DNA of 64,000 bases from an uncultured Gammaproteobacteria bacterium (lineage in GTDB: Bacteria; Pseudomonadota; Gammaproteobacteria; HK1), in the NCBI GenBank assembly GCA_958295835.1, contig OY282378.1, forward strand, positions 3,807,694-3,871,693. Direction: 5' to 3'. Both the position numbers and the translations under genes were made by a program. Below are positions 8,646-17,286 of the stretch, in pieces; the stretch's first letter is position 1, and each line of letters starts with the position of its first letter. The notes beneath the pieces are model-generated. The model saw nothing but the letters and a program-made list of their open reading frames with translations. It had not been told where the DNA came from and did no database searches.

Positions 8646-10115
8646 TCAAGACACGGCGCCGTGCCCGGTCGCGAGCCCACGCGCCGTCTCGGCGATGCGT
8701 CTCCACGCCGCCTCGACGTGCTCGCGGCGGGTCGCGGGAGCGCCGACCGCGAGGCGAAGCACGAGGCGCTCGTCGAGCCGCGTATGGGTGAGGTAGAGCG
8801 CGCCCGACTGGTTTAGCCGATCCATCAGGGTCTGGTTGAACGCATCTCCTTCGCGGTGGCGAAAGCAGACGAGCCCGACCGAGACGGGCGCGGCCAGCTC
8901 GAACTCCTCGCTCGCCCGCACCTGCGCCGCAAACCACTCGGCAAGCTCCACGCTCCTGCGAACATGGGAGCGCAAGCCGTCGGCGCCGTAGTGGCGAACC
9001 ACGAACCAGAGCTTGAGGGCCCGGAACCGGCGCCCCAGCGGCACGTGCCAGTCCCGGTAGTCGATGACCTCGCCCGACTCGGTCGCGCGGTTGCGCAGGA
9101 ACTCCGGAAGCACGCTCAGCGCGTCGATCAGCGCGGCGCGATCCGCGACCCAGAAGCAGTTGCAATCGAAATTGGTGAGCAGCCACTTGTGCGGATTGAA
9201 GGTGTAGCTGTCCGCGTGCTCGACCCCGTCGATGAGTCCCCGATGCTCCGGGCAGATGGTGGCACTGCCCGCGTGCGCGGCATCGACGTGCAGCCAGACG
9301 TTTTCGCGGCGACAGATCTCGCCGATGGCGCGCAACGGATCGACGGCCCCCGATGACGTGGTGCCCACCGTCGCGCACACCATCGCGGGCGTCGCCCCCG
9401 ACGCGCGGTCCGCGGCGATCGCCGACTCCAGCGCATCGATCCGCATCGCGTGGCCGGCATCGGCATCGACGAGCCGCAGGTTGTCACGTCCGAGACCGAC
9501 GATCTTCACTCCCTTTTCGATCGCGGAGTGCGCATGCCGCGAGGTGTACACGGTCAGCCGCGGCCCCCGGCCAGGCCCGGAGCCCACACCGTGTTCATTG
9601 ACCGCACCGGCGCTTGCGCGCTCCCGCGCGGCGAGCAACGCGGTCAAGGTGCTGCTCGAAGCGGTGTCCTGGATCACTCCTCCGCCCGCCGCGGTCGAGC
9701 GGAACCGATCGGGCAGCCCGAGCAGTCCGACGAGCCAGTCGAGCACATGCGTCTCGAGCTCGGTGCAGGCGGGGCTCGTCGCCCAGAGCATGCCCTGAAC
9801 CCCGAGCCCGGAGGAGAGCAGATCGCCGAGGATGGCCGGACCCGAGGCGTTCGCGGGGAAGTAGGCGAAGAAGTTCGGCGACTGCCAGTGGGTGAGGCCG
9901 GGAACGATGATCTCGTCGATGTCGCGCAGCACGTGGGCGAACGGCTCGCCGTGCTCGGGAGCGGCGGGCGGAAGCCGCTCGCGGATCGACCCGGGCTCCA
10001 CCTGCGAGAGCACCGGATAGCGCTCGACCTCCTCCATGTAGCGGGCGATGCGCTCGATGAGCGCATGGCCGCATCGTCGGAACTCGTCGGGCGTCATGTG
10101 TGTGGCGTCGTCCAT
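8646..10115 (-). CDS. PLP-dependent amino acid decarboxylase (group II, aromatic-L-amino-acid type)
   Basis: A 489-residue fold-type I PLP enzyme of the DDC/TDC/glutamate decarboxylase group. The Schiff-base lysine is in NPHKWLLTNFDC (Lys310). Upstream are WLHVDAAHAGSATICPEHR, with the PLP-pyridine Asp, and TASSSTLTALLAARERA for phosphate binding. The N-terminal LTHWQSPNFFAYFPAN is the classic substrate-side motif of aromatic amino acid decarboxylases. Likely products are aryl amines plus CO2, but specificity is not provable from sequence. The start at 10115 (MDDATHM) was preferred because homologous sequence begins close by; ATG at 10097 is a close alternative. About 230 non-coding bases separate it from the next gene upstream on the same strand (TauE/SafE). 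Confidence 0.92.
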   Translation of the reverse strand: MDDATHMTPDEFRRCGHALIERIARYMEEVERYPVLSQVEPGSIRERLPPAAPEHGEPFAHVLRDIDEIIVPGLTHWQSPNFFAYFPANASGPAILGDLLSSGLGVQGMLWATSPACTELETHVLDWLVGLLGLPDRFRSTAAGGGVIQDTASSSTLTALLAARERASAGAVNEHGVGSGPGRGPRLTVYTSRHAHSAIEKGVKIVGLGRDNLRLVDADAGHAMRIDALESAIAADRASGATPAMVCATVGTTSSGAVDPLRAIGEICRRENVWLHVDAAHAGSATICPEHRGLIDGVEHADSYTFNPHKWLLTNFDCNCFWVADRAALIDALSVLPEFLRNRATESGEVIDYRDWHVPLGRRFRALKLWFVVRHYGADGLRSHVRRSVELAEWFAAQVRASEEFELAAPVSVGLVCFRHREGDAFNQTLMDRLNQSGALYLTHTRLDERLVLRLAVGAPATRREHVEAAWRRIAETARGLATGHGAVS

Positions 10116-10345
10116 GCCAGGGTCCCATTCCTTGATCGCGGGGATACGATCCGCACCGATGGTACCTGCCTCGCCCGGAGCCGGCGACGCTCCGGGCTCG
10201 AGAGCGGGGTGACGGCGGGCGGGTGTCGTCTCGTCCCGGATCGGTCCCCTGCACCGGGCGGCGCGGCCCGCGACCGGGGGAAGTGGCGTGAATGGCGCCC
10301 GCACCGTGCAGGGCTTCGGCCTGGGTATCCCCGTCCTCATGCGCC

Positions 10346-11107
10346 CTATCCGCCGGCGGTGTACGGGGCGACCCGTACGAGCATCATCACTCCCACTCCG
10401 AGCAGCATCAGGGACACGAACCGCTTCAGCGCGACGCTCGATACGCGGTGGGCGATACGAGCGCCGAACCACACCCCGATCATCAGGAGCACCGAAAGCG
10501 CCGCCGCCACCGCGACGTCGATCGTGCCGTACAGGATGTTGCCCGCGGTCGCGAAGGCGGAGATCGGTAGCTGGATCGCCTGGCTCAGCCCCACCGCCGC
10601 GAGCACCGGCACGCGCAGCCAGAGCAGCACGGGGATGAGCACGAGAGGCCCGCCCGTGCCGCTCATGGACGAGCCGACGCCGGTGACGACTCCGATGACG
10701 AACAGCGCGCGTCTGGCAAGCGTACGCGGCACCCGGCCCGACGGGCCGCTACCGCGCAACGAGTTCAGCGCCGAGGCGATGATGAGCGCCGCGATCAGGA
10801 GCTCCAGCGCGAATGCGGGCGCCGCGCTGGTGGATGCCGCGCCGACGAACGCACCCGGCATCGCGCCCGCCGCGAGCCAGGCGGCGTCGCTCCATCGTAT
10901 CGAGCCCCGGCGGGAGAACTCGATCACGCCCACGCCACCGGCGAAGAAGTAGGCGACCATCGCGCTCGCAATCGCGACGTGGATCGCCATCCCGCCGATG
11001 TAGGTCAGGGCCGGCACCAGGAGCACGCCGCCGACTCCGATGGCTCCGATCAGGACACCGACCACCAATCCGATCGCGAGCAGGGCGGTGATGATCGGTC
11101 CGCTCAC
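10346..11107 (-). CDS. Sulfite/organic anion exporter, TauE/SafE family
   Basis: A 253-residue membrane protein with about eight hydrophobic segments arranged as an internal repeat. The glycine-rich motifs GVLIGAIGVGGVLLVPAL near the N-terminus and GVGSSMSGTGGPLVLIPVL in the middle are typical of TauE/SafE (UPF0721). Family members move sulfite, sulfoacetate or other small anions across the inner membrane. The start is GTG. It is transcribed away from a LysR gene whose promoter region holds a strong inverted repeat, so the LysR protein probably controls it. Confidence 0.9.
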   Translation of the reverse strand: MSGPIITALLAIGLVVGVLIGAIGVGGVLLVPALTYIGGMAIHVAIASAMVAYFFAGGVGVIEFSRRGSIRWSDAAWLAAGAMPGAFVGAASTSAAPAFALELLIAALIIASALNSLRGSGPSGRVPRTLARRALFVIGVVTGVGSSMSGTGGPLVLIPVLLWLRVPVLAAVGLSQAIQLPISAFATAGNILYGTIDVAVAAALSVLLMIGVWFGARIAHRVSSVALKRFVSLMLLGVGVMMLVRVAPYTAGG

Positions 11108-11201
11108 TGCCCCACGGCCCGACCGTCCGCCATCGGCGGAGCCACATCATGCGAGTGCGCACCATCGGCGTGATGGAATTGCATTCGAGCACGCTTCGTA
11201 G

Positions 11202-11224
11202 TTTGATAGCCGATGTCTATCAAA
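11202..11224. promoter_or_regulatory. Probable LysR-type operator (TTTGATAG-N7-CTATCAAA)
   Basis: A perfect 23-base inverted repeat with 8-base arms around a 7-base centre lies between the divergent TauE/SafE and LysR genes. Its core ATAG-N7-CTAT has the T-N11-A form expected of LysR-type regulators and matches the pattern known for OxyR-like members. It sits 58 bases before the LysR start, which suits autoregulation together with control of the exporter. The assignment to this regulator is inference. Confidence 0.7.
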
Positions 11225-11282
11225 ATCCCGCGCACCTGGAGCACGGGCGAACACCGCCGTCTGTCGTGGTCATCATGTCGCC

Positions 11283-12197
11283 ATGTATCTGAGGCAATTC
11301 GAGTATCTGATCGCGCTGGAGCAGGAAGGGCACTTCGGTCGAGCCGCGAGCCGATGCAACGTGTCGCAGCCCACCCTGTCCAGCGCCATCAAGCATCTCG
11401 AAGGCGAGATCGGGGTGCCGATCATCCTGCGTCATCGACGGTTTCAGGGATTCACCGACGAGGGCCGGCGGGTATTGGAGTGGTCGAAGCGGATCGTGGC
11501 CGATCGCCAGGCGATGGTCCAGGAGATCGGCATCATGCGCGGCCAGCTCCACGGGCATCTCCGGATCGCGGCGATGCCGATGAGCATGCCGATCACCGGG
11601 CTGATCGATCGCCTGTTCTTCCGGCAGCATCCGGCTGCCTCGGTCGACATCCGGTTCGTCGGTCTCGACGAGATGCGGCGCGGGCTCGTCAATTTCGAGT
11701 TCGACGTCGCGATCACGTATCTCGAACAGCTCTCCTCGGACGATCAGATCGACTCCCTCCCGCTCTACGAAGAGCCGTTCCATCTGCTGATCCCGGACAA
11801 CGACTGGTTCCACGGCCGTACCACGGTAAGCTGGTCGGAGGCAGCGACACTGCCGCTGTGCCTGCTCTCGCCCCAGACCCACGAGCGCCGGATCACCGAC
11901 CGGGCGTTCGCCAGCGCCGGCTGCGCGCCCCGGCCGCGGCTGGAGTCCAATGCGATGATCGCGCTGGCCGTCCACGCGGTTCAGGGAGAGAGCGCTACCG
12001 TCGTTCCGCGCTACTTCATCGAGAGCATCGGCGGAATGGCGAAGGCGCGGCTGCTCCTGCTCGAGAAGCCGACGATCTCCCAGCCTGTCGGCCTGGTCTG
12101 GCTCAAGGGCGACCCGATGCTGCCGATGACCAAGGCGGTGGTCGAGCTGATGGAAGATGCCCTGAAGCGCGGTCTCGTCTCTCGGGAGCGTGCGTAA
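11283..12197 (+). CDS. LysR family transcriptional regulator
   Basis: A 304-residue protein with an N-terminal winged helix-turn-helix: MYLRQFEYLIALEQEGHFGRAA then CNVSQPTLSSAIKHLE, about residues 1-60. The effector domain carries the usual LysR_substrate pattern (HGHLRIAAMPMSMP from about 90; EPFHLLIPDNDWF near 165). The gene is divergent from the TauE/SafE exporter and 39 bases upstream of the acyl-CoA ligase gene, so it could control either or both. The likely co-inducer is unknown; a small organic acid or sulfonate would fit the neighbours but is a guess. Confidence 0.93.
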   Translation: MYLRQFEYLIALEQEGHFGRAASRCNVSQPTLSSAIKHLEGEIGVPIILRHRRFQGFTDEGRRVLEWSKRIVADRQAMVQEIGIMRGQLHGHLRIAAMPMSMPITGLIDRLFFRQHPAASVDIRFVGLDEMRRGLVNFEFDVAITYLEQLSSDDQIDSLPLYEEPFHLLIPDNDWFHGRTTVSWSEAATLPLCLLSPQTHERRITDRAFASAGCAPRPRLESNAMIALAVHAVQGESATVVPRYFIESIGGMAKARLLLLEKPTISQPVGLVWLKGDPMLPMTKAVVELMEDALKRGLVSRERA

Positions 12198-12236
12198 CCT
12201 CCTGATGCTTCGCCGACATCGTCAAGGAACGACACG

Positions 12237-14435
12237 ATGCCTCAGCCGGGGCTCGATGCCCTCTTCAATCCGCGCTCGGTCGCGATCATCGGCGCGACCG
12301 AAGATCCGACCCGGATCGGCGGCCGGCCGCTGCGCTACCTGAAGGAATCCGGATTCGAGGGCAGGATCTGGCCGGTCAACCCGCGCCGCGCCCGGGTGCA
12401 GGGGATCGAGGCGCGTCCGGACGTCACCCAGGTGCCCGGGGCCATCGACGTCGCGATCGTGGCGGTGCCGGCTTCGGGGACCCTCGAGACCATCGAGGCG
12501 TGCGCCGAGCGCGGCGTGGGAGCGGCCGTGGTGTTCACGTCGGGCTTTGCCGAGACGGACGCGGACGGCGCGGCCCGGCAGCGGCGGATGGGCGAGATCG
12601 CGCGGGCGAGCGGGATGCGGATACTGGGCCCGAACTGTCTCGGCGTCTACAACGCCGCGATCGGGTTCTTCGCAACGTTCACCACGACCCTCGACATCTA
12701 TCGTCCCAGGCCCGGCCCGGTCGCCATCGTGAGCCAGAGCGGCGCGTACGGGTCGCACCTCGGGCTGCTCGCGCGCCGGCGTCGCATCGACGTCGGACTC
12801 TGGGTGACCACCGGCAACGAGTGCGACGTGACGGTGTCCGAGTGCATCGCCTGGATGGCGGCTCGCTCGGAGATCGACGTGGTGGCGGCTTACGCGGAGG
12901 GGGTACGGGACGGTGATGCCCTGCTCGCCTCGCTCGACGCGGCGCGGGCAGGCGGCAAGTCCGTATTCTTCACCAAGACCGGACGATCGAAGGTCGGCGC
13001 CGAGGCGGCGCGCTCGCACACCGCCGCCCTCGCCGGCGCGGATGTGGTCTTCGACGCGGTACTGGTCCAGCATGGCATCGTGCGCACCGACACCACCGAG
13101 GAGATGCTCGATGCGGCCTACGCCGCGAGCTTCGGCGCCCTTCCCTCGGGCCGCCGCGTTGGATTCATGACCATCTCGGGCGGGGCCGGGGTCATGATGG
13201 CCGACGAGGCGGCCACGCAGGGACTCGACGTCGCGCCGATGCCGGAGGCGGCGCAGAAGCGCCTGAAGGAGAAGATCTCGTTCTGCACGCCGCGAAACCC
13301 CGTCGACGTCACCGCGCAGGTGTTCAACGCGCCCCATCTCGTCGGCGAGTTCCTCGATGCGATGCTCGACGAGGGCGACTACGCGGCGGTCGTCATCTTC
13401 TTCACCTACGTCGCGTCGGTCGAATTCATGGCGAAGCCCACCCTGGACGCGCTCGCCCGCGCCCGTGAGCGATTTCCGCACCGGCCCATCCTGATGTCGA
13501 TGGTCGGCTCCGACGAGGCAGTCGCGCCGTACGAGGCGTTGAGCGTGCCGGTGTTCGAAGATCCGGTGCGCGCGGTGCGTGCGGTGTCGGCCCTCGTGCG
13601 GGTCGCGGAAGGGCTCGCGCCCGTATCCGGGGCGGATGCGGACCGGGATGGAAATGCGGACGCCGCCGCGTATCCGCGGGGAGCTCGCCGCTCCGGCGCC
13701 CGGTTCGGGACAGAGCCCACGGAAGGGCCGCGGGCGGCGAGGTCGGTGCATCCGCCGGGAAACCGCTGCCCCGGCGGTCGGCTCGACGAGCACGAGGCAC
13801 AACGGCTCCTCGCCTCGTGGGGCGTTCCGGCGGTGGAGACGCGCATCGCGCGCAACGCCGGGGAGGCGGCCCGCGCCGCCCGGGCGATCGGCACGCCGGT
13901 CGCGATGAAGGTCCTCTCTCCGGACATCGACCACAAGACCGAGGCGGGCACGGTCGCCCTCGGCATCGCGGCGGAGGATGCCGCGGACGAGCACGATGCG
14001 CTGGTCGCGCGCGCCAGGGCATACGACCCGAACGCCGAGATCCGGGGCACCATCGTCTCCCCGATGGTGAACGGGGTCGAATGCATCCTCGGTGCGCGGC
14101 GCGACCCGGTGTTCGGGCCGGTGGTGATGGTGGGATCAGGCGGGGTCCTGGCCGAGGTGATCGACGACGTGGCGTTCCGCAAGGCCCCGATCGACCACGC
14201 GGAGGCGAAGCGGATGATCGCCGGGATCAAGGGCGCCAGGATGCTCGAAGGCGCCCGCGGCCGACCGCGATGCGACATCGATGCGCTCGCCAGCGCCGTG
14301 GCCGCCCTCTCCCGCTTCGCCGCCGCCCACGCGGAGGTGGTCGACAGCGTCGATGTGAACCCGTTCGTTGTCCTGCCCGAGGGGGAGGGCGGCCTCGCCC
14401 TCGATGCGCTGATTATCGAGCGGAGCGCCGCGTGA
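12237..14435 (+). CDS. Acetate/acyl-CoA ligase (ADP-forming) family protein, fused alpha-beta
   Basis: This 732-residue protein has the architecture of ADP-forming acyl-CoA synthetases. A CoA-binding Rossmann domain comes first (LFNPRSVAIIGATEDPTRIG at about 10-29). A succinyl-CoA synthetase-like flavodoxin domain follows (VAIVSQSGAYGSHL; SKVGAEAARSHTAALAGAD carrying the expected histidine). The last is a C-terminal ATP-grasp domain (LDEHEAQRLLASWGVP; VAMKVLSPDIDHKTEAGTV; GVECILGARRDPVFGPVVMVG). A low-complexity linker of about 60 residues (near 455-520) separates the halves. The ATG follows AAGGAA by a few bases. Such enzymes interconvert acyl-CoA and acid with ADP phosphorylation; the acyl group here is not predictable. 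It is on the same strand as the LysR gene and may be part of its regulon. Confidence 0.9.
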   Translation: MPQPGLDALFNPRSVAIIGATEDPTRIGGRPLRYLKESGFEGRIWPVNPRRARVQGIEARPDVTQVPGAIDVAIVAVPASGTLETIEACAERGVGAAVVFTSGFAETDADGAARQRRMGEIARASGMRILGPNCLGVYNAAIGFFATFTTTLDIYRPRPGPVAIVSQSGAYGSHLGLLARRRRIDVGLWVTTGNECDVTVSECIAWMAARSEIDVVAAYAEGVRDGDALLASLDAARAGGKSVFFTKTGRSKVGAEAARSHTAALAGADVVFDAVLVQHGIVRTDTTEEMLDAAYAASFGALPSGRRVGFMTISGGAGVMMADEAATQGLDVAPMPEAAQKRLKEKISFCTPRNPVDVTAQVFNAPHLVGEFLDAMLDEGDYAAVVIFFTYVASVEFMAKPTLDALARARERFPHRPILMSMVGSDEAVAPYEALSVPVFEDPVRAVRAVSALVRVAEGLAPVSGADADRDGNADAAAYPRGARRSGARFGTEPTEGPRAARSVHPPGNRCPGGRLDEHEAQRLLASWGVPAVETRIARNAGEAARAARAIGTPVAMKVLSPDIDHKTEAGTVALGIAAEDAADEHDALVARARAYDPNAEIRGTIVSPMVNGVECILGARRDPVFGPVVMVGSGGVLAEVIDDVAFRKAPIDHAEAKRMIAGIKGARMLEGARGRPRCDIDALASAVAALSRFAAAHAEVVDSVDVNPFVVLPEGEGGLALDALIIERSAA

Positions 14436-14526
14436 TCGGCAACCGTGCGCGGTCCTGTGAGAGGCGACCCCGATACCGCGCCGGGCGTGGGAACGTCAAC
14501 CGTGTGAGATCGAGTCCGGGAGCCGT

Positions 14527-15474
14527 TCAGCCACTGCTCACCCGATCCACGTAGTAGCTCGCGGTCATCAGGTCGAGATGACCGCCGCCGCCGTTCTTGA
14601 ACAGGGTGACGTCGCCGTCCGCGCGCGGGGTGGGCAGGCCGTCGCGGCAGAGATCGAACAGGTCGCCTTCGATCCGATCGGCGCTGAACCGCCCTTCCTT
14701 CACCGGCTCCAGGAGGTCGCCGCAGATCCCCACGGTGGTCTCCCGGGCGTCGACGAACACCCGCGCCCGCTCGAACGCCTCGGTGTCCGCCTCGCGCATC
14801 TCGGGCTTGTATCCACCGACCAGATCCAGGTGCTGGCCGGGCTGCAGCCACCCACCGAGCACCAGCGGCGCCTCCGCCGCGGTGGCCGCGGTGATGACGT
14901 CGGCGCCACGACACGCCGCCTCGATGTCGGTGGTGGCTTCAAAGGTCACGCCCTCCACCGGCGCCGCGGCGGCCAGCGCCTCGGCCTTCGCATGGGTCCG
15001 GTTCCAGATCGTCACCCGCTCGATCGACGGACGCACCGAGCAGTGCGCGCGGATGAGGTGCGGGGCCTGCGCGCCCGCTCCGATCATGCACAGCGCCGTG
15101 GCGTCCTCGCGGGCGAGAAACCGGGCGCCGAGAGCGGAATCCGCCGCTGTCTTCCAGTACGTGAGCTCGGTGCCGTCGAGGCTCGCGAGGGGCTGGCCGT
15201 TCTCGCCGTCGAAGAGCATGTAGACGGCCTGAATGGACGGCAGCGCCCCGCCGGCGTTGGCCGGAAACACGGTGATGAGCTTGACTCCAATCTGCTTGCC
15301 GCGCTGCCACGCCGCGCGGATGAGCAGGGTGTCGGCGCCGCCGCCCGCCGCCGGCTGGGTCATGAGCAGATCGTCCATCGCGTCGATGGTGTCGAGGTGG
15401 CTTGCCCGCAGCCATTCCACGAGATCGGGATAGCTCGTGACCGCCCGCATCCGGGCCGCGTCGATGATGTTCAC
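14527..15474 (-). CDS. Ornithine cyclodeaminase / mu-crystallin family protein
   Basis: A 315-residue NAD(P)-dependent enzyme. It contains the substrate-side KLITVFPANAGGALPSIQAVYMLFD segment, the Rossmann turn MIGAGAQAPHLIRAH at about 125-140 and DVITAATAAEAPLV. The lysine in GVKLITVFP corresponds to the family's active-site lysine. Members include ornithine cyclodeaminase, Delta1-pyrroline-2-carboxylate reductase and alanine or ketimine dehydrogenases; I cannot choose among them. It starts at GTG with GGAGA upstream on the minus strand. It converges with the acyl-CoA ligase gene. Confidence 0.88.
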   Translation of the reverse strand: MNIIDAARMRAVTSYPDLVEWLRASHLDTIDAMDDLLMTQPAAGGGADTLLIRAAWQRGKQIGVKLITVFPANAGGALPSIQAVYMLFDGENGQPLASLDGTELTYWKTAADSALGARFLAREDATALCMIGAGAQAPHLIRAHCSVRPSIERVTIWNRTHAKAEALAAAAPVEGVTFEATTDIEAACRGADVITAATAAEAPLVLGGWLQPGQHLDLVGGYKPEMREADTEAFERARVFVDARETTVGICGDLLEPVKEGRFSADRIEGDLFDLCRDGLPTPRADGDVTLFKNGGGGHLDLMTASYYVDRVSSG

Positions 15475-15740
15475 GTTCGATTCTCCAAATCAGTCCATCG
15501 CCGCGCGGATTGCGTATGAACGTCGCGGAAGCTCATGACCGGGCACTCGATTCCGCGACTGCGCCGGGTCCGGCCGATCGAGGGTGACGCCACGACGAAT
15601 CGACGGCTTCGCCCACGGACGGGGCGGGCGCCGCCGGGGCTCCGGAAGCACCGCGGCGGCACCGGAAACCGGCGCCGCCGCGGTGCATGCCATACGAATC
15701 CCTCACCGGGCGCACGCCGGCGCCCGGACGTGCTTCGACC

Positions 15741-16550
15741 TCAGGCAGGACTCCCCGCCACCGCGTCGACGGGCGCGCGCGCCTTCGCCTTCACCCTCGG
15801 GGTCTTGGCGCTCTTGCGCATGTCGGTCTTCACGTACTTCGTCGAATAGCCGTTGAACAGGTGTCCGAGCAGGCCGCGGTCGAGATCGGACGTACCGAAC
15901 AGCCAGTCCGCGATGGGGAACGTGAGGTTCATGTTGCGCTCCATCATGATGGACTGGTCATGATGCGCGGTGTGGTGGCGCCGGAGCGTGTTCACGAGCG
16001 GGCAGTAGCGCACGAACCGGTTCTCGTCGATGTGGCAGCAGAAGTGCATGAACTCGTAGATCAGGTAGATGCTGGTGGTGGTGGCGATGAGGAGCCAGCC
16101 GACGTTGGCGGAGATGAGCCAGCCCGCGATCAGCGCCGGCGGAGTCGAGATCAGGATGAACACCACCAGCGCATACGGCGGGAACACGGTCACCCGCCAG
16201 TCGAGGTGATCGGCGAAGCGCATCTCCTCATTGGTGAAGAACTGGTGGTGCATGAGCATGTGGCGCGTGTAGATGGCGCGGGCGCCCTTCCACTTCCGCG
16301 GGCGGTGCATCACCTGGACATGGATCCACCATTCGAAGATGTTGCTCGCGACGAACACTACCGGGATCGCGAGCCACTCCCACCACTGCACGCTCTGGAG
16401 ATGCGAGAGATAGACGAACAACGCGCAGAAGCCGATGGCGTAGATGATCGCGACGTGCAGATAGCCGTTGTACCAGGCCGCGATGCGGTCCCGGTAGACT
16501 TGGCGGTAGGTCCGCTGGCGTTCGTTCATCGGTGAGTTCGTGAGTTCCAT
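15741..16550 (-). CDS. Membrane fatty acid hydroxylase / sterol desaturase superfamily protein
   Basis: A 269-residue integral membrane protein with four or five hydrophobic segments. It has the histidine clusters that bind the di-iron centre: RHMLMHHQFF, HFCCHIDE and RRHHTAHHD. The first hydrophobic pair is YLHVAIIYAIGFCALFVYLSH and WLAIPVVFVASNIFEWWIHV. The family oxidises lipid substrates such as sterols, carotenoids and fatty acids; the substrate here is unknown. The C-terminus is a basic tail. ATG at 16550 follows GGAGGG on the minus strand. Confidence 0.85.
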   Translation of the reverse strand: MELTNSPMNERQRTYRQVYRDRIAAWYNGYLHVAIIYAIGFCALFVYLSHLQSVQWWEWLAIPVVFVASNIFEWWIHVQVMHRPRKWKGARAIYTRHMLMHHQFFTNEEMRFADHLDWRVTVFPPYALVVFILISTPPALIAGWLISANVGWLLIATTTSIYLIYEFMHFCCHIDENRFVRYCPLVNTLRRHHTAHHDQSIMMERNMNLTFPIADWLFGTSDLDRGLLGHLFNGYSTKYVKTDMRKSAKTPRVKAKARAPVDAVAGSPA

Positions 16551-16710
16551 GATCGTGCCCTCCGCGCCTCGAGAGGCGGTCGTCCAGCCCCTTGCCTGCC
16601 GTTACAGTAGTTGCATGTCAATCGTGATACAAGCGCGGCGGGCGGCTGGCGCGCCGGAGCGGACGAATCTACGATAGGCGCCGTTCAAGCCCCCGCATCG
16701 GAGCGGCGCC

Positions 16711-17010
16711 ATGAAGACGTACGCCGGGGATCGGACCATCGACGGCATCGTCGTGACCGTCGACGACCGCCCGCTCGATCAGCGGCTCGACCTGCGCCGG
16801 TACAGCGACAACGGCTTCGAGTGGACCTACGAAGGCGCCGAGTCGCGCCAGCTCGCACTCGCCATCCTTGCCGACCACCTCGGCGACGCGGACCGCGCCC
16901 TGTCGCTCGTCGAGCCGTTCATGCGCGAGGTCGTCGCGAACTTCGACAACACCTGGGAGATGACGAGCGACGACGTGGCGGACGCGATCGAAGCGTTCGC
17001 GTCCATCTGA
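16711..17010 (+). CDS. Small DUF6166-like protein
   Basis: A 99-residue acidic protein. The pattern NGFEWTYEGAESRQLALAILADHLGD resembles the conserved core of DUF6166 proteins (an aromatic-G-Y-x-G motif followed by QLALAIL and an aspartate). Function is unknown. The ATG follows GGAG by about 8 bases. It is 19 bases upstream of a small membrane protein gene on the same strand. Confidence 0.7.
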   Translation: MKTYAGDRTIDGIVVTVDDRPLDQRLDLRRYSDNGFEWTYEGAESRQLALAILADHLGDADRALSLVEPFMREVVANFDNTWEMTSDDVADAIEAFASI

Positions 17011-17029
17011 AACGCCGGAGGAAACTGCG

Positions 17030-17224
17030 ATGCCCAACCACTACAAGGCCCTCGTCTCCGTGCTCGCCATCGCGGTGTGCACCGCGGTGTTCTACTTCGA
17101 TACGAGTTCCGGGATCGCGCGCTGGGTGACCCTCGCCCTGGGACCGATGATGGCCGGCGCGATCTGGGTCCTGCCCGAAGCGAAGGCGAAGGAGATCCGC
17201 AAGGAAGTGGCCAGCCGGCGCTGA
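17030..17224 (+). CDS. Small two-helix membrane protein of unknown function
   Basis: A 64-residue protein with two predicted membrane segments (LVSVLAIAVCTAVFYF near 8-23; ARWVTLALGPMMAGAIWVL near 30-48) and a basic cytoplasmic tail (KAKEIRKEVASRR). A clear GGAGGAA site lies before the ATG, and the gene follows the DUF6166-like gene closely, so both are probably cotranscribed. I do not recognise the family. Confidence 0.65.
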   Translation: MPNHYKALVSVLAIAVCTAVFYFDTSSGIARWVTLALGPMMAGAIWVLPEAKAKEIRKEVASRR

Positions 17225-17240
17225 CGCCGGGCCGTAGCGT

Positions 17241-17268
17241 CCGGGGTGACGATTCTTCGTCATTCCGG
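17241..17268. terminator. Hairpin between converging genes
   Basis: A near-perfect stem (CCGGGGTGACGA and TCGTCATTCCGG, four-base loop) lies between the small membrane protein gene and the end of the converging TRAP operon. There is no clear T-run on either side, so its role as a bidirectional terminator is inferred from position and symmetry. Confidence 0.45.
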
Positions 17269-17286
17269 GCAAGGACCCCGCGGACA

